From: Rhizobium leguminosarum
GTDB lineage: Bacteria > Pseudomonadota > Alphaproteobacteria > Rhizobiales > Rhizobiaceae
Direction: 5' to 3'
Assembly: GCF_002953715.1 (NCBI RefSeq)
Contig: NZ_CP025014.1
Location: 496,001 to 560,000, forward strand
Length of the DNA: 64,000 nucleotides
The position numbers were made by a program, and so were the translations under genes. Below the pieces are notes generated by a model, which ran no database searches, was not told where the DNA came from, and worked only from the letters and a program-made list of their open reading frames with translations. Of this stretch, positions 16,727-25,683 are shown one piece after another; position 1 is the stretch's first letter, and every line of letters starts with the position of its first letter.

Positions 16727-18363
16727 CACCGACCCTCATAAAGCGCCTGCACCGCGACGAGCGCGGCTTCCTGTCACCCATCATTCTCTACATGACGATC
16801 GCGCTCGCCCTGATGATCGTCTGGATCCTGAATACGGGACAGATGATCTACGACAAGCAGCGCACGCAGGACACTGCCGACGCCGCCGCGCTCGTCCATG
16901 CGGACTGGGAAGCGCGCTATCTCAACATCATGGCGATGAACAACGTTGCTTCCTCGCAGGCAACCGTCGTCATGGCGACCTCGGTCGCCTACCAGCTGAC
17001 GACGGCGGAACTCGCCCTGCGCTCGGGTGTCATTCTGGCGAAACTTGCCGAATATTCTTTCACGGAAGGCTTCGGCCCGGCGTCGCTCCTGCCGCCGATG
17101 CCGCCGATGCCCTATTGCCCGGGCTGGCAGAAAGTTCCGATCGTCGGCGGCATCATCTACGGTGCTTGCTTGGCGTTCCAAGGGGTCCGGGCGATAGGAG
17201 CCACCAAGGCGCTTGCATATACGGTAAAAGCGCAGATCGATTATGATCCCTTAGGCCTCATCGTGAAGTCCAGCGACATCATCGACGCCATGAATGATCT
17301 CAACGACTACCTCGTCGAGAGCTTTCCTCAGCGGGTCGGCAACGAAGCCTTGCATCTGGTGCGCCTGAACAAGTCGGACCATGTCGTCTTCCACCCGCCG
17401 TGCGAATCCTGCAACGACGCCGGAGAGGGCGCCGGCGGCAACCTGCCGGTGGATCGCGACGGCATCAATCCCGCCTCGGCCTATGCTGAAATGTGCCTTG
17501 CCATGGCCAATGGCACCCAGGGACAAGACCCGCTCCTCATGCGCGGCGAGTTTGCCAATCGCGGCTTCCCCAACGGCAAGGGTCCGTTGACTGCAGGCGG
17601 CGTCGACGGCAGCCATATCCGCGACTGGGTCAACCACGAGAGCGGCATCGACGATGCTTTAGTGGACTTTTACATCTTTTATGAAGCCTTCGGCCCGGCC
17701 TATCTGAGCAAGGTCCCGTTTAAGGCGATCATCGAGCAATTTGGCGATCTCAGCTGGTGGCAGGAACTGCTGCTCGATGGCAGCTTCTTTGTCGCCGAAG
17801 AATTCTTCGGCATCGAGTTCGGTGTCGTGAACCCCTTCCAGCTGCCGATCGACGTGCCGCCGCGCTATTCCGACAAACAGACAAAGGACGAGAACGATTT
17901 CACCCGCAAGTTCGACATGATCTGGAACCAGGTCTGCGGCCCAGCCGGTGGCGCGATTTCCGTGGCGGGTGCTCCCCTGCCCGTCATCTCCTTCCCGAAG
18001 CCTTACTGGCTGAAGGGACGCATACCGTTTAACTTTACGCCCTTTGGCGGCGAGCAACTCGACGACTACCAGACGCTAGCGATCGTTTCGCGCGCCCCGC
18101 GCGCCAGGCTGCAGATCCGCATCTTCAAGGACAAGACACCGTCCGCCTATGCCTTGGCGCAGAGCTGGGTCCACAACTACACGGCCTTCGATCTCTACAC
18201 CCAGGATTGGCTGGCATCGCTTGCCCCCGCGACACTCGCCGATGATATCGGCCAAGTTTCCAACACCATCAAACAGAGCCCGGCTGCCGATAGTTTCACC
18301 GGCTTGACCCGCGTCTTCGACCGAGGAGGAGCCAATGCCTGGGCTGCCGTCAACACACACTGA
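16723..18363 (+). CDS. TadG-like protein
   Basis: A 546-residue protein starting at 16723 (ATGA overlap). The N-terminus IKRLHRDERGFLSPIILYM leads into a single hydrophobic helix and a long extracytoplasmic region with the TadG-like opening TQDTADAAALVHADWEARYL. TadG proteins are anchored pseudopilin-like components of Tad machines. The C-terminal part is not recognisable. The gene overlaps the next start by 29 bases. Confidence 0.72.
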   Translation: MTPTLIKRLHRDERGFLSPIILYMTIALALMIVWILNTGQMIYDKQRTQDTADAAALVHADWEARYLNIMAMNNVASSQATVVMATSVAYQLTTAELALRSGVILAKLAEYSFTEGFGPASLLPPMPPMPYCPGWQKVPIVGGIIYGACLAFQGVRAIGATKALAYTVKAQIDYDPLGLIVKSSDIIDAMNDLNDYLVESFPQRVGNEALHLVRLNKSDHVVFHPPCESCNDAGEGAGGNLPVDRDGINPASAYAEMCLAMANGTQGQDPLLMRGEFANRGFPNGKGPLTAGGVDGSHIRDWVNHESGIDDALVDFYIFYEAFGPAYLSKVPFKAIIEQFGDLSWWQELLLDGSFFVAEEFFGIEFGVVNPFQLPIDVPPRYSDKQTKDENDFTRKFDMIWNQVCGPAGGAISVAGAPLPVISFPKPYWLKGRIPFNFTPFGGEQLDDYQTLAIVSRAPRARLQIRIFKDKTPSAYALAQSWVHNYTAFDLYTQDWLASLAPATLADDIGQVSNTIKQSPAADSFTGLTRVFDRGGANAWAAVNTH

Positions 18364-19015
18364 GCCTATGGGCGGTCCTCCGGGCCGCGGGCTGCTGATG
18401 CGGCTGCACCGCGACAGGCGCGGCCTTGCCTCGATTGAATTCGTGCTCGCCGCGCCGGTCATCTTGCTGATCGTGATTTTTGTCATCCACGCGAACAAGA
18501 TCTCCACCAAGAAGGTCGGAACCATGCTCGCGATGCGCAATGCCGCCTTCGCCGAGGCGAATGGGCTGGACTGCACGTCGGATTTCTCGAACGTCTTCCC
18601 GATTCCGGCCTTGCCAGGACTACCCGGGGGCGACGCCATGAACTGCTCGCGCACACCATCGCACGAAGGCGACGGCGACCCGCCGCGCACCTTTGTCTGG
18701 GACGATGTTCAGAACACCCTCAAGAGCGACGGCCGCGATTTCGGCGACATGGTCGGCGACCTCGCCAATGAGAAGCCGCAGCTCGTCACCGCGACTGCCG
18801 ACCGCGTCTACAAGTTCAGGGATTCCGACGATCTCGATACCATCAGGAGCATCCGCTGGAAGGATGCGTTTACGGTGGACGATTCCACGCTGTTTGCCTC
18901 GCACAACAACGATACCACGCGTCGCGGCTACGATCCGACCCTGCGCCGGGAAATCCGCGACGTGGCCGACGATTCCGGCGATCTCTTCGACGGCGTCTTT
19001 CCGGGGGCGAAATGA
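18335..19015 (+). CDS. TadE/TadF-like pseudopilin
   Basis: A 226-residue protein. After a 30-residue leader comes RLHRDRRGLASIEFVLAAP, a canonical pseudopilin motif with Glu at position +5 after the predicted Gly cleavage site, then one hydrophobic helix. The ribosome site GAGGAGG sits inside the 3' end of the preceding gene. Predicted to be processed by CpaA and to act as a minor pilin. The extracytoplasmic part is unassigned. Confidence 0.75.
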   Translation: MPGLPSTHTEPMGGPPGRGLLMRLHRDRRGLASIEFVLAAPVILLIVIFVIHANKISTKKVGTMLAMRNAAFAEANGLDCTSDFSNVFPIPALPGLPGGDAMNCSRTPSHEGDGDPPRTFVWDDVQNTLKSDGRDFGDMVGDLANEKPQLVTATADRVYKFRDSDDLDTIRSIRWKDAFTVDDSTLFASHNNDTTRRGYDPTLRREIRDVADDSGDLFDGVFPGAK

Positions 19016-19016
19016 G

Positions 19017-19943
19017 ATGAGACAGGGCTCGCGCATCGCTTTCCGTTTCGCCGGCCATCTCACTGGTTTGGCGCTCGTCATCGGGCTTGCCGCTGCCATG
19101 GCCGCACCGGGCCGCGCCGAGATCTACAAGGATTTGAGGGTGACGCTGAATTCGATGCTGGCCGGTATCGTCGGCGCGCCGGAACGCGCGCCGCGCGATC
19201 TCGTCATCAACGGCCAGCCGCTTGAATTCACACCCTACCAGAGCGATCGCAGCATTTCCGATATCACCGACGAGTGGCTGCGGGTACTGGCCGTCAATAC
19301 CCGCCCTGCCCTGCCGAAAAGCAACGACAGGCAAGAGCTGACCGCCGTCATTGCCGCCAACATGCTGATCGTCCCGAAAACGAGCCGCATCCGCGACGAT
19401 CTCGCCGTGGTGGTGCGGTTCTTCGACGGCGACGGCGAGGCGGCCCTCGACTATCTCAGACGGCAGGATCCGGCCAATCCTTCGGCAAGAGCGCCGATAC
19501 CAGGCGTCTCGATCATGATCCGTCGTCCCGCCGATGCGCCGATGACCGAAGTGCTGATGAGCCGCTTCGACGATGTCACTGCGACGCTGCCGGCCTTCGC
19601 GGCTCCAGCCGATGTCAGCAAGCTGCCGATGTCGCTGCGTCCGCCGGCCGGTGTCGAAGTGCTGAGCGATATCGGCGATCGCGACAAGGGCCACACGTCG
19701 CGCACGGTCGTGTCGAAAGGCACGCTCACCGCCTCCCGCTGGTCGGATCAGCGCGCCGATCTTCTTGTCCGCGACGGCTTCACCATCGAGACGCCGCCGG
19801 CACAGCGCGGCGGAGTCACCGCTCTTTATGGCCGGCGCGGCAGCGTCGAGGCTAACGTTCTTTATGTCAGAAGCAAAACCGACGGCCGGACCGTCGAGGT
19901 CATTCAAATCAGGCAACCCTTCGTCGAAGGAATAACACCATGA
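19017..19943 (+). CDS. secreted protein of the Tad locus, unknown function
   Basis: A 308-residue protein starting one base after the previous stop. An N-terminal signal peptide (hydrophobic LALVIGLAAAMAA, cleavage near GRAE) is followed by a soluble domain with no motif I recognise. The stop overlaps the cpaB start (ATGA at 19940). The position between a pseudopilin and CpaB suggests a periplasmic assembly factor. It is not a secretin: it has no secretin C-terminal domain and is too short. Confidence 0.75.
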   Translation: MRQGSRIAFRFAGHLTGLALVIGLAAAMAAPGRAEIYKDLRVTLNSMLAGIVGAPERAPRDLVINGQPLEFTPYQSDRSISDITDEWLRVLAVNTRPALPKSNDRQELTAVIAANMLIVPKTSRIRDDLAVVVRFFDGDGEAALDYLRRQDPANPSARAPIPGVSIMIRRPADAPMTEVLMSRFDDVTATLPAFAAPADVSKLPMSLRPPAGVEVLSDIGDRDKGHTSRTVVSKGTLTASRWSDQRADLLVRDGFTIETPPAQRGGVTALYGRRGSVEANVLYVRSKTDGRTVEVIQIRQPFVEGITP

Positions 19944-20896
19944 ACTGGAAGCTCATCGCGGCCGTCATCGTCGGGCTCATCACGGGCGTTCTGCTCTACT
20001 TCTGGACCGAGAGCGTCAAGAACGAGCAGGTGGCCTATGCCTTCATGCGGCTCCAGCCCGACAGGAAGGTGACGCGAGGACAGGCGATCACGCCCGACAT
20101 GCTCGCCGAACCAGTCATGCTGCCGGAAAGCTTCGGGGCGCTCGCCAAGCTCGCGGTTCCCGCGGCCAGCGCCTATCAGGAATGGCTGAAGGACAGGACG
20201 GCTGCAAGCGATATTCCGGCCGGCTCGGTGTTGCTCTTCCAGTATTTCGACGATACCGACGGTGGACGCCTGACGACGATGATCGCGCCGGGTAAACGGG
20301 CGCTGACCCTTCCCGTCAATGCGGCCGCGGCCGTCGGCCATTTCGTCGAGCCGGGCAGCTATGTCGATATCATCGGCACGGTCGACGAACCGGTCGAGCC
20401 CGTGGCGCCGGCCGCCGCGACCCAGCTGGGCGCTCCTGGCCAGCCCGCTGCCGTGCCAGGTCAGCCTGCCGTCCCTGGTCAGGCGCCGGCCGCAGCCGGG
20501 CAGCCGCAGGCTCCAGCCCAGCCGCAGTCGCCGGTCGAGCAGATGCTGAAGAATTATCTCACCCAGTATCCAGGCGCCGACGAGAACGATGTCAACGCCT
20601 ACCGCAAACAGGCGCAGGACTATAAGCTCGGCATAAGCTCGCGCACCCGCGTCGTCACCCGCACCTTCCTGCAGAATGTCAAAGTGCTGGCCGTCGGCGC
20701 AGCGACGACGGCGGAGGGTGCGGTCACCAAGGCCAATAGCACCTACAACAATGTGACCGTCGAAGTGACACCGTCGGAAGCTGAAATGCTGATTTTTGCC
20801 ATGGGCCAGTCGAACGGCAGCCTCAATCTCGTGCTGCGCAATCCGGCTGACAATACCGTCGAGGACCTGCCGAGCATCAACTGGACGCGCATGTGA
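19940..20896 (+). CDS. cpaB: CpaB/RcpC-family pilus assembly protein
   Basis: A 318-residue protein with an N-terminal anchor (LIAAVIVGLITGVLLYFW), an SAF-like domain (QPDRKVTRGQAITPDMLAEP) and the RcpC/CpaB core (GKRALTLPVNAAAAVGHFVE and GSYVDIIGTVDEP). A Pro/Gln/Ala-rich low-complexity insert of about 45 residues follows (about 150-200). CpaB normally works with the outer-membrane secretin in the periplasm, but no secretin gene is in this window. Confidence 0.87.
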   Translation: MNWKLIAAVIVGLITGVLLYFWTESVKNEQVAYAFMRLQPDRKVTRGQAITPDMLAEPVMLPESFGALAKLAVPAASAYQEWLKDRTAASDIPAGSVLLFQYFDDTDGGRLTTMIAPGKRALTLPVNAAAAVGHFVEPGSYVDIIGTVDEPVEPVAPAAATQLGAPGQPAAVPGQPAVPGQAPAAAGQPQAPAQPQSPVEQMLKNYLTQYPGADENDVNAYRKQAQDYKLGISSRTRVVTRTFLQNVKVLAVGAATTAEGAVTKANSTYNNVTVEVTPSEAEMLIFAMGQSNGSLNLVLRNPADNTVEDLPSINWTRM

Positions 20897-20916
20897 CCGT
20901 CGCGGGGGAATGAGCC

Positions 20917-22815
20917 ATGCTGTTGAAGATTTCCTATGAGGACGGCAGCGGTCGGGAGGTGATCCCGCTCTCGGCGAACGAGACCTATTTCGTCGGCGAA
21001 AGCAGCACGCTGACGCTGCCCGCCGGCGCGGGCGTCGTGCGGCTGCGCGGCAGCCACGTCTCCTCGCCGCAATTCGTGCTGCGAAAGTCGGGCCAGGGCT
21101 GGTCGGTGCAGCATCACGGCCGCAACCCGACGCGCGTCGACGACCAACCGCTTCGAGCCGGCACGCCGGTTGCGATATCGGCCGGCATGTCGATCTGGGT
21201 GCCGAATGTCACGATCGAACTCGTCGAGCCGGCCGCGGCCCCCGTGGCGGTCACGCAGTTTCCGGACCAGGAACGTGTGCTGGCGCTGCAGATGGAAATA
21301 CATGAGCGATTGCTAAAAGACACACAGTATGACCGGCTGGTGAAATCCTCCGATTTCGGCCGCGAGGAGACGCGCAGCCGCATCCGCGAGCGTCTCGACA
21401 TGTTCATCAAGGAGGCGCTCGACAGCGCGCCGCAGGATCTCGTCATCCTCGTCATCAAGAACGCCGTCTATCGGTGGCTGGCAAAACGCATCGCCCGCAC
21501 AGGCCGACGGGATGCTTCGTCGAATGCCGCAAGCCTCTCGCGCGAGGAGCAGGACAATCGCCGCCTGTTCGACGTCGGCAAGGCGCTGATTTCGGCGCTG
21601 CAGCTCAAGCTGAACTTCGAATCCACCCGCTCCGACTTCGCCCAGCTCGACACCCGTTTCAGCGCCGCCTTCCAGTCCAGGCAGGCTCTGTTCAACGCTG
21701 GCGACCGCTACGAAATCGCCCATATGCACATGCGCTCCAATATCGAGGAGCTGATGTATCGCTGGGGAACGATCTCCGAGCTGATGGATCTCGACGTCAT
21801 CTCGGAAATCATGGTGACGCGCTACGACGAGATCTACGTCGAAAAATTCGGCCTGCTGGAGCGCTATCCCTTCGCCTTCGCCAATGAGCGGCAGCTGATG
21901 AAGGTGATCGAGCGCATCGCCGTCGATTCCAACCGCTCGATCAACGAGAGCGAGGCGATGGCCGACTTCCGCATGCCGGATGGCTCGCGTGTCAACGCCG
22001 TCATTCCGCCGCTGGCGGTCAAGGGCGCCTGCCTCACCATCCGCAAGTTCGGCGGCAAGTCGCGGCTCGACATCAGCAAGCTGGTGACCGCCGGCGCGCT
22101 CAGCGAGCCGATGCGCGCCTTCCTCGAGGCGGCCGTCCGCTCGCGCAAGAACATCGTCGTCTCCGGCGGCACCGGCTCCGGCAAGACGACGCTCTTGAAC
22201 AGCCTGTCGCAATTCATTCCGGTCGGTGAACGCGTCGTGGCCGTCGAGGACACGTCCGAACTGCAACTCGACGGCATCCATGTCGTCTATCTGCAATCGC
22301 GGCCGAAGACGGCGGAGTCCGAGACCAGCGTCACCATCCGCGATCTCGTGCGCAACGCCCTGCGCATGCGGCCTGACCGCATCATCGTCGGCGAGTGCCG
22401 CGGTGCCGAAGCGATCGACATGCTGCAGGCGATGAACACCGGCCATGCCGGCTCGATGACGACGGCGCATGCCAATACGCCGCAGGACATGATGACCCGC
22501 CTTGAGGTGATGGTGCTGCAGGGCCAGAGCTCGCTGCCGGTCATGGCGATCCGCCAGCAGATCGTTGCCGCCGTCGAACTCGTCGTGCAGCTGAACCGCC
22601 TGGCGAACGGGCGGCGCGCCGTCACCGAGATATCAGAGGTGATCGGCATCGATCCGGATACCGGCCTCATCATCGTCGAGCCGATCTTCAATCTCGTCGG
22701 CCGCGCCGGCGGCCAGGCCGTGCATGCCTTCACCGGCTACCTGCCGAGCTTCGTCGCCGAACTCGTCGAGTTCAACGACGACGGCGAAATCGAAAAACTG
22801 GATATGTTCGTCTAG
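20917..22815 (+). CDS. cpaF: FHA-like domain fused to CpaF/TadA secretion ATPase
   Basis: A 632-residue protein. Residues 1 to about 110 form an FHA-like domain (ETYFVGESSTLTLPAG, then RLRGSHVSSPQFVLRKSG), followed by a linker and a full CpaF ATPase. Walker A is SGGTGSGKTTLLN, the Asp box VVAVEDTSELQ, Walker B RPDRIIVGECRGAEAID and the His box NTGHAGSMTTAHAN. The FHA domain implies recruitment to a phosphothreonine-like partner or to the other FHA protein (24696). Its strand and position before tadB/tadC make it the main motor of this locus. GGGGGAATGAGCC precedes the ATG. Confidence 0.92.
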   Translation: MLLKISYEDGSGREVIPLSANETYFVGESSTLTLPAGAGVVRLRGSHVSSPQFVLRKSGQGWSVQHHGRNPTRVDDQPLRAGTPVAISAGMSIWVPNVTIELVEPAAAPVAVTQFPDQERVLALQMEIHERLLKDTQYDRLVKSSDFGREETRSRIRERLDMFIKEALDSAPQDLVILVIKNAVYRWLAKRIARTGRRDASSNAASLSREEQDNRRLFDVGKALISALQLKLNFESTRSDFAQLDTRFSAAFQSRQALFNAGDRYEIAHMHMRSNIEELMYRWGTISELMDLDVISEIMVTRYDEIYVEKFGLLERYPFAFANERQLMKVIERIAVDSNRSINESEAMADFRMPDGSRVNAVIPPLAVKGACLTIRKFGGKSRLDISKLVTAGALSEPMRAFLEAAVRSRKNIVVSGGTGSGKTTLLNSLSQFIPVGERVVAVEDTSELQLDGIHVVYLQSRPKTAESETSVTIRDLVRNALRMRPDRIIVGECRGAEAIDMLQAMNTGHAGSMTTAHANTPQDMMTRLEVMVLQGQSSLPVMAIRQQIVAAVELVVQLNRLANGRRAVTEISEVIGIDPDTGLIIVEPIFNLVGRAGGQAVHAFTGYLPSFVAELVEFNDDGEIEKLDMFV

Positions 22816-22920
22816 AGCGGTTCAGGTTTTCGCGGAAGCGCAGAACCGCTCTAAGCTTTTGTTTTTACGCAATTCCGGACGGAAAACCGCTTCGCACTTT
22901 TCCTGGAATTGCTCTGAGGG
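22815..22920. repeat. rhizobial intergenic palindromic repeat
   Basis: The gap between cpaF and tadB starts with AGAGCGGTTC, paired with GAACCGCTCT about 25 bases later, then continues to GGAATTGCTCTGAG. From memory this is a second very common rhizobial intergenic element, different in sequence from the one at 1919-2020. It could fold in the transcript and lower expression of tadB/tadC relative to cpaF. Confidence 0.6.
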
Positions 22921-22927
22921 GGAAACG

Positions 22928-23791
22928 ATGAATATCAGCATTCTGCAGATTTTTACGGTCGCCCTCGGCGCTGTGACGGCGGGACTGCTCGTCTGGGGCG
23001 CGCCGGTGCGCTGGCCGGCGCCGCTGCTGCGCGCCACCGAGCGTGACATTGCGCTCGCCAGCGAGGCGGCGCAGGTCTTCGGGCGCGATGCCGTTCCGCC
23101 CTATACGATGATCCTCGCCTACGGCATCACGGCGATTGTCGTCTTCATCGTGGTCTCGCTGATCTTCGGGCCGATCTTCGGCTTCGTCGTCGCCATCCCG
23201 GTCGCCATCTTTCTGCCCAAGGGCGTGATCCGTTATTTTCTGCAGCGCCGCTGGCTGCAGATCGAATCGCAGCTTCCCTATGCCGTCGACCAGATCGTCT
23301 CGGCGGTGCGCACCGGCAAACCGCTCGCCATCGCCGTCAATGCGGTGGCCGATACCGGCCAGATGCCGGCCTCGCGCGAGTTCGAGCGCATTGCCCGTGA
23401 ACAGAAGCTCGGCATCGGCCTGGTCGAGGCGCTCGACCGCCATGGCCGCAACGTGCCGAGCCTGCACTTCAAGATGGTCGATGCGGCTCTCGGTCTCTTT
23501 GCCCGCCAGGGCGGCGACATTTCCGAGCCGCTGACGGAAATGTCGAAATCCTTCAAGGAAATCTGGAAGCTCGACCAGAAGATCACGACCTCGTCGTCGC
23601 AGGCGCGCATGAATTTCCGCGTCGTCAACGGCGGCGCGCTGTTCATGATCCTGATGATCTTCTTCGGCCAGCCGGAACTGATCGACAAGGTGTTCGGCAA
23701 TGCCATCGGCATCGTCATCGCGATCGTCGGCGCCGTTCTCTATGCCACCGGTTTCTTCTGGATGCGCTCGATGATGAAGGTTTCGGTATGA
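22928..23791 (+). CDS. tadB: TadB-like inner-membrane platform protein
   Basis: A 287-residue type II/IV secretion F-domain (GspF) protein. A hydrophobic N-terminus is followed by two hydrophobic blocks (about 60-100), the cytoplasmic F domain with LPYAVDQIVSAVRTGKPLAI, and C-terminal membrane helices. TadB and TadC form the inner-membrane platform moved by the CpaF ATPase. GGGGGAAACG precedes the ATG. The stop overlaps the tadC start. Confidence 0.88.
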   Translation: MNISILQIFTVALGAVTAGLLVWGAPVRWPAPLLRATERDIALASEAAQVFGRDAVPPYTMILAYGITAIVVFIVVSLIFGPIFGFVVAIPVAIFLPKGVIRYFLQRRWLQIESQLPYAVDQIVSAVRTGKPLAIAVNAVADTGQMPASREFERIAREQKLGIGLVEALDRHGRNVPSLHFKMVDAALGLFARQGGDISEPLTEMSKSFKEIWKLDQKITTSSSQARMNFRVVNGGALFMILMIFFGQPELIDKVFGNAIGIVIAIVGAVLYATGFFWMRSMMKVSV

Positions 23792-24693
23792 TGTCCGGGA
23801 TACCTCTTGGCCCCATCGCCGTCGTCTTTGCCGGGATCACCGCTGCGCTGTTCGTCTGGTGGATCGGCGACATGCTCGGCAGCATTCAGGTGGTGCGCCG
23901 GTCCGCAGGCGGCGATGGTCCGCCGCCCAATATCGTCGACAGCATCGGCATGCGCACGCCGGTCGAATTCGTGCTGACGCATTTCGAGCCGCTCCTGGCC
24001 GATTACGGCGCGCAGCTCGAGCAGAAGCTGATCTATGGCGGCCGGCCGTTCGGCGGCGTGACGGGGCGGGAATATATCGCGCTTCTCGTCGTTCTGAGCC
24101 TCTTCGGCTTCATCGTGCTCGGCCTGCTGTTCGGCATTGCCAGCGGCAGCGTGATCGGCGGGCTCGTCGCCGGCCTGATCCTCGGCCTGATCCCGGCCAT
24201 CTATTTCTGGGTCGTCGCCGACGACAAGGCGCAGGATCGCAAGGAGCGCATTTCGCGCGAATTTCCCTATTTCCTCGATCTCGTCGTCATGACGCAGCAG
24301 GCGCAAGCGACGCTGCCGGAAAGCCTGAGGCTTTATGCCGAGGCGGCACCCGGCACCGTCATGAGCGAGGAGATCGAACAGACGCTGAAGGACGTGGCGC
24401 TCGGCACCGGCATGATCGAGGCGCTGCAGCGGCTGGAGCGCCGCATGACCGCCGAGGAGGTCATCCGCGTCATCCGCGCCGTGATCCAGGGCGAAGTCGA
24501 GGGCAGCAACCGCGTCGAGCTGTTGCGCGAACATGCGCGCGACCTGCGCTTCCGCCGTTGGGAAAAGGCCGACAGGGCCAGTGAAAAGCTGAAAGCCAAG
24601 ATCGTCATGCCGGCGATGATGATCGTCGTGTCGATCCTGCTTCTGGTGCTGGCCCCGGCAATTGTCGAGATGATGTCGAGTGGGATGTTCTGA
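23788..24693 (+). CDS. tadC: TadC-like inner-membrane platform protein
   Basis: A 301-residue F-domain protein paired with TadB; the ATGA overlap at 23788 shows co-translation. It has an N-terminal TM, a hydrophobic pair (about 95-150), the FPYFLDLVVMTQQAQATLPE segment and a C-terminal TM (MMIVVSILLLVLAPAIVEMM). It completes the TadB/TadC platform. Confidence 0.88.
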   Translation: MMSGIPLGPIAVVFAGITAALFVWWIGDMLGSIQVVRRSAGGDGPPPNIVDSIGMRTPVEFVLTHFEPLLADYGAQLEQKLIYGGRPFGGVTGREYIALLVVLSLFGFIVLGLLFGIASGSVIGGLVAGLILGLIPAIYFWVVADDKAQDRKERISREFPYFLDLVVMTQQAQATLPESLRLYAEAAPGTVMSEEIEQTLKDVALGTGMIEALQRLERRMTAEEVIRVIRAVIQGEVEGSNRVELLREHARDLRFRRWEKADRASEKLKAKIVMPAMMIVVSILLLVLAPAIVEMMSSGMF

Positions 24694-24695
24694 TC

Positions 24696-25571
24696 ATGGT
24701 CTTTTCCTTCTTTCGCGGAAACAAGCCAAGCCTTCTGCAGACCGGTCCCGGCGGCCAGAGCCGCAGCCATGTGCTCGACCGGCCGGAAATGTCGATCGGC
24801 CGGGCTTCCAATGCCGATATCGTCGTCGACGATCCATTCCTGGCGCCGATCCATGCGCGCATCGAGCGGCAGAGCGACGGCGGCTTCATCATTCGCCGCA
24901 TGGGGCTGAACCCGATCATGCTGCGCGGCGAAGCATTGTTGCAGACGGCCTCGCTGAAAACAGGCGACAGCTTCCGTCTCGGCAAGGACGTCGAATTCCA
25001 GTTCGTCGTCAAAGCCGCCGCCAAGGAGGCGCCGAAGAAGGAGGCTTCCAAGGTCGGTGACGACAAGCCGAAAAAATCGCTCCTCAAGCAGCCGGCTTTC
25101 CTCGCCGGCATGGGTGTCGCCTATCTCGCCATCGTCGGCATCATCGGCTACGTGATCCTGTCCGACAGCGGCAGCGCGGAAAGTGGCCCGACGGCCGAGC
25201 GCATCAATGCCGAAGCCGGCCGCATTCCGACATGCATCAAGAACGCCCGGCGCATGCGCCAGGTCTCCGAGCAAAGTTTCAACGGGGCTGTCGGTGGCCG
25301 CGTCGGCAGGGATGGCGATGCAACCTATGCCGCTCTTTCGCTGGCAGCCGAACCGTCTGACGACACCGCGCTGGCAAAGGCCGCCGAGCCGATCGTCGAG
25401 GCTTACAAGCGCACGGCGCTCGCAGCCCTTGCCTCGGAAAACCGCGGCAACAATACGCTGGCGCAGAGTCTCTACCAGCAGACCTACGATCTCGTTCCCG
25501 ACATCAACTGCTCGGCCGCGCGTTTTGCGCTGCAGCGCCGCGCCGCCACGAAGCCGCCCGCCCGCCGCTGA
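24696..25571 (+). CDS. membrane-anchored FHA-domain protein
   Basis: A 291-residue protein. The FHA domain lies at about 20-105 (MSIGRASNADIVVDDPFLAP contains the Gly-Arg and downstream residues of the phosphopeptide pocket). A Lys/Glu-rich linker, one TM helix (about 134-154) and a periplasmic helical tail follow. It starts three bases after tadC, so it belongs to the Tad operon. In other secretion systems FHA proteins bind phosphorylated partners made by a Ser/Thr kinase; here the candidate partner is the pseudokinase at 51554-53959. Fragments of the 3' end of this gene recur at 29930-30035 and 36801-36945. Confidence 0.87.
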   Translation: MVFSFFRGNKPSLLQTGPGGQSRSHVLDRPEMSIGRASNADIVVDDPFLAPIHARIERQSDGGFIIRRMGLNPIMLRGEALLQTASLKTGDSFRLGKDVEFQFVVKAAAKEAPKKEASKVGDDKPKKSLLKQPAFLAGMGVAYLAIVGIIGYVILSDSGSAESGPTAERINAEAGRIPTCIKNARRMRQVSEQSFNGAVGGRVGRDGDATYAALSLAAEPSDDTALAKAAEPIVEAYKRTALAALASENRGNNTLAQSLYQQTYDLVPDINCSAARFALQRRAATKPPARR

Positions 25572-25683
25572 TCGACGACATAAGCGCGTCGAAGCGGTTT
25601 GCTGCAAGACGAGCGGTTGACCGACCATTCCAAGCGCACCCCATGCATTTAAGTAGGTGCACCTAGCAAAGCCGACGCAAAAG

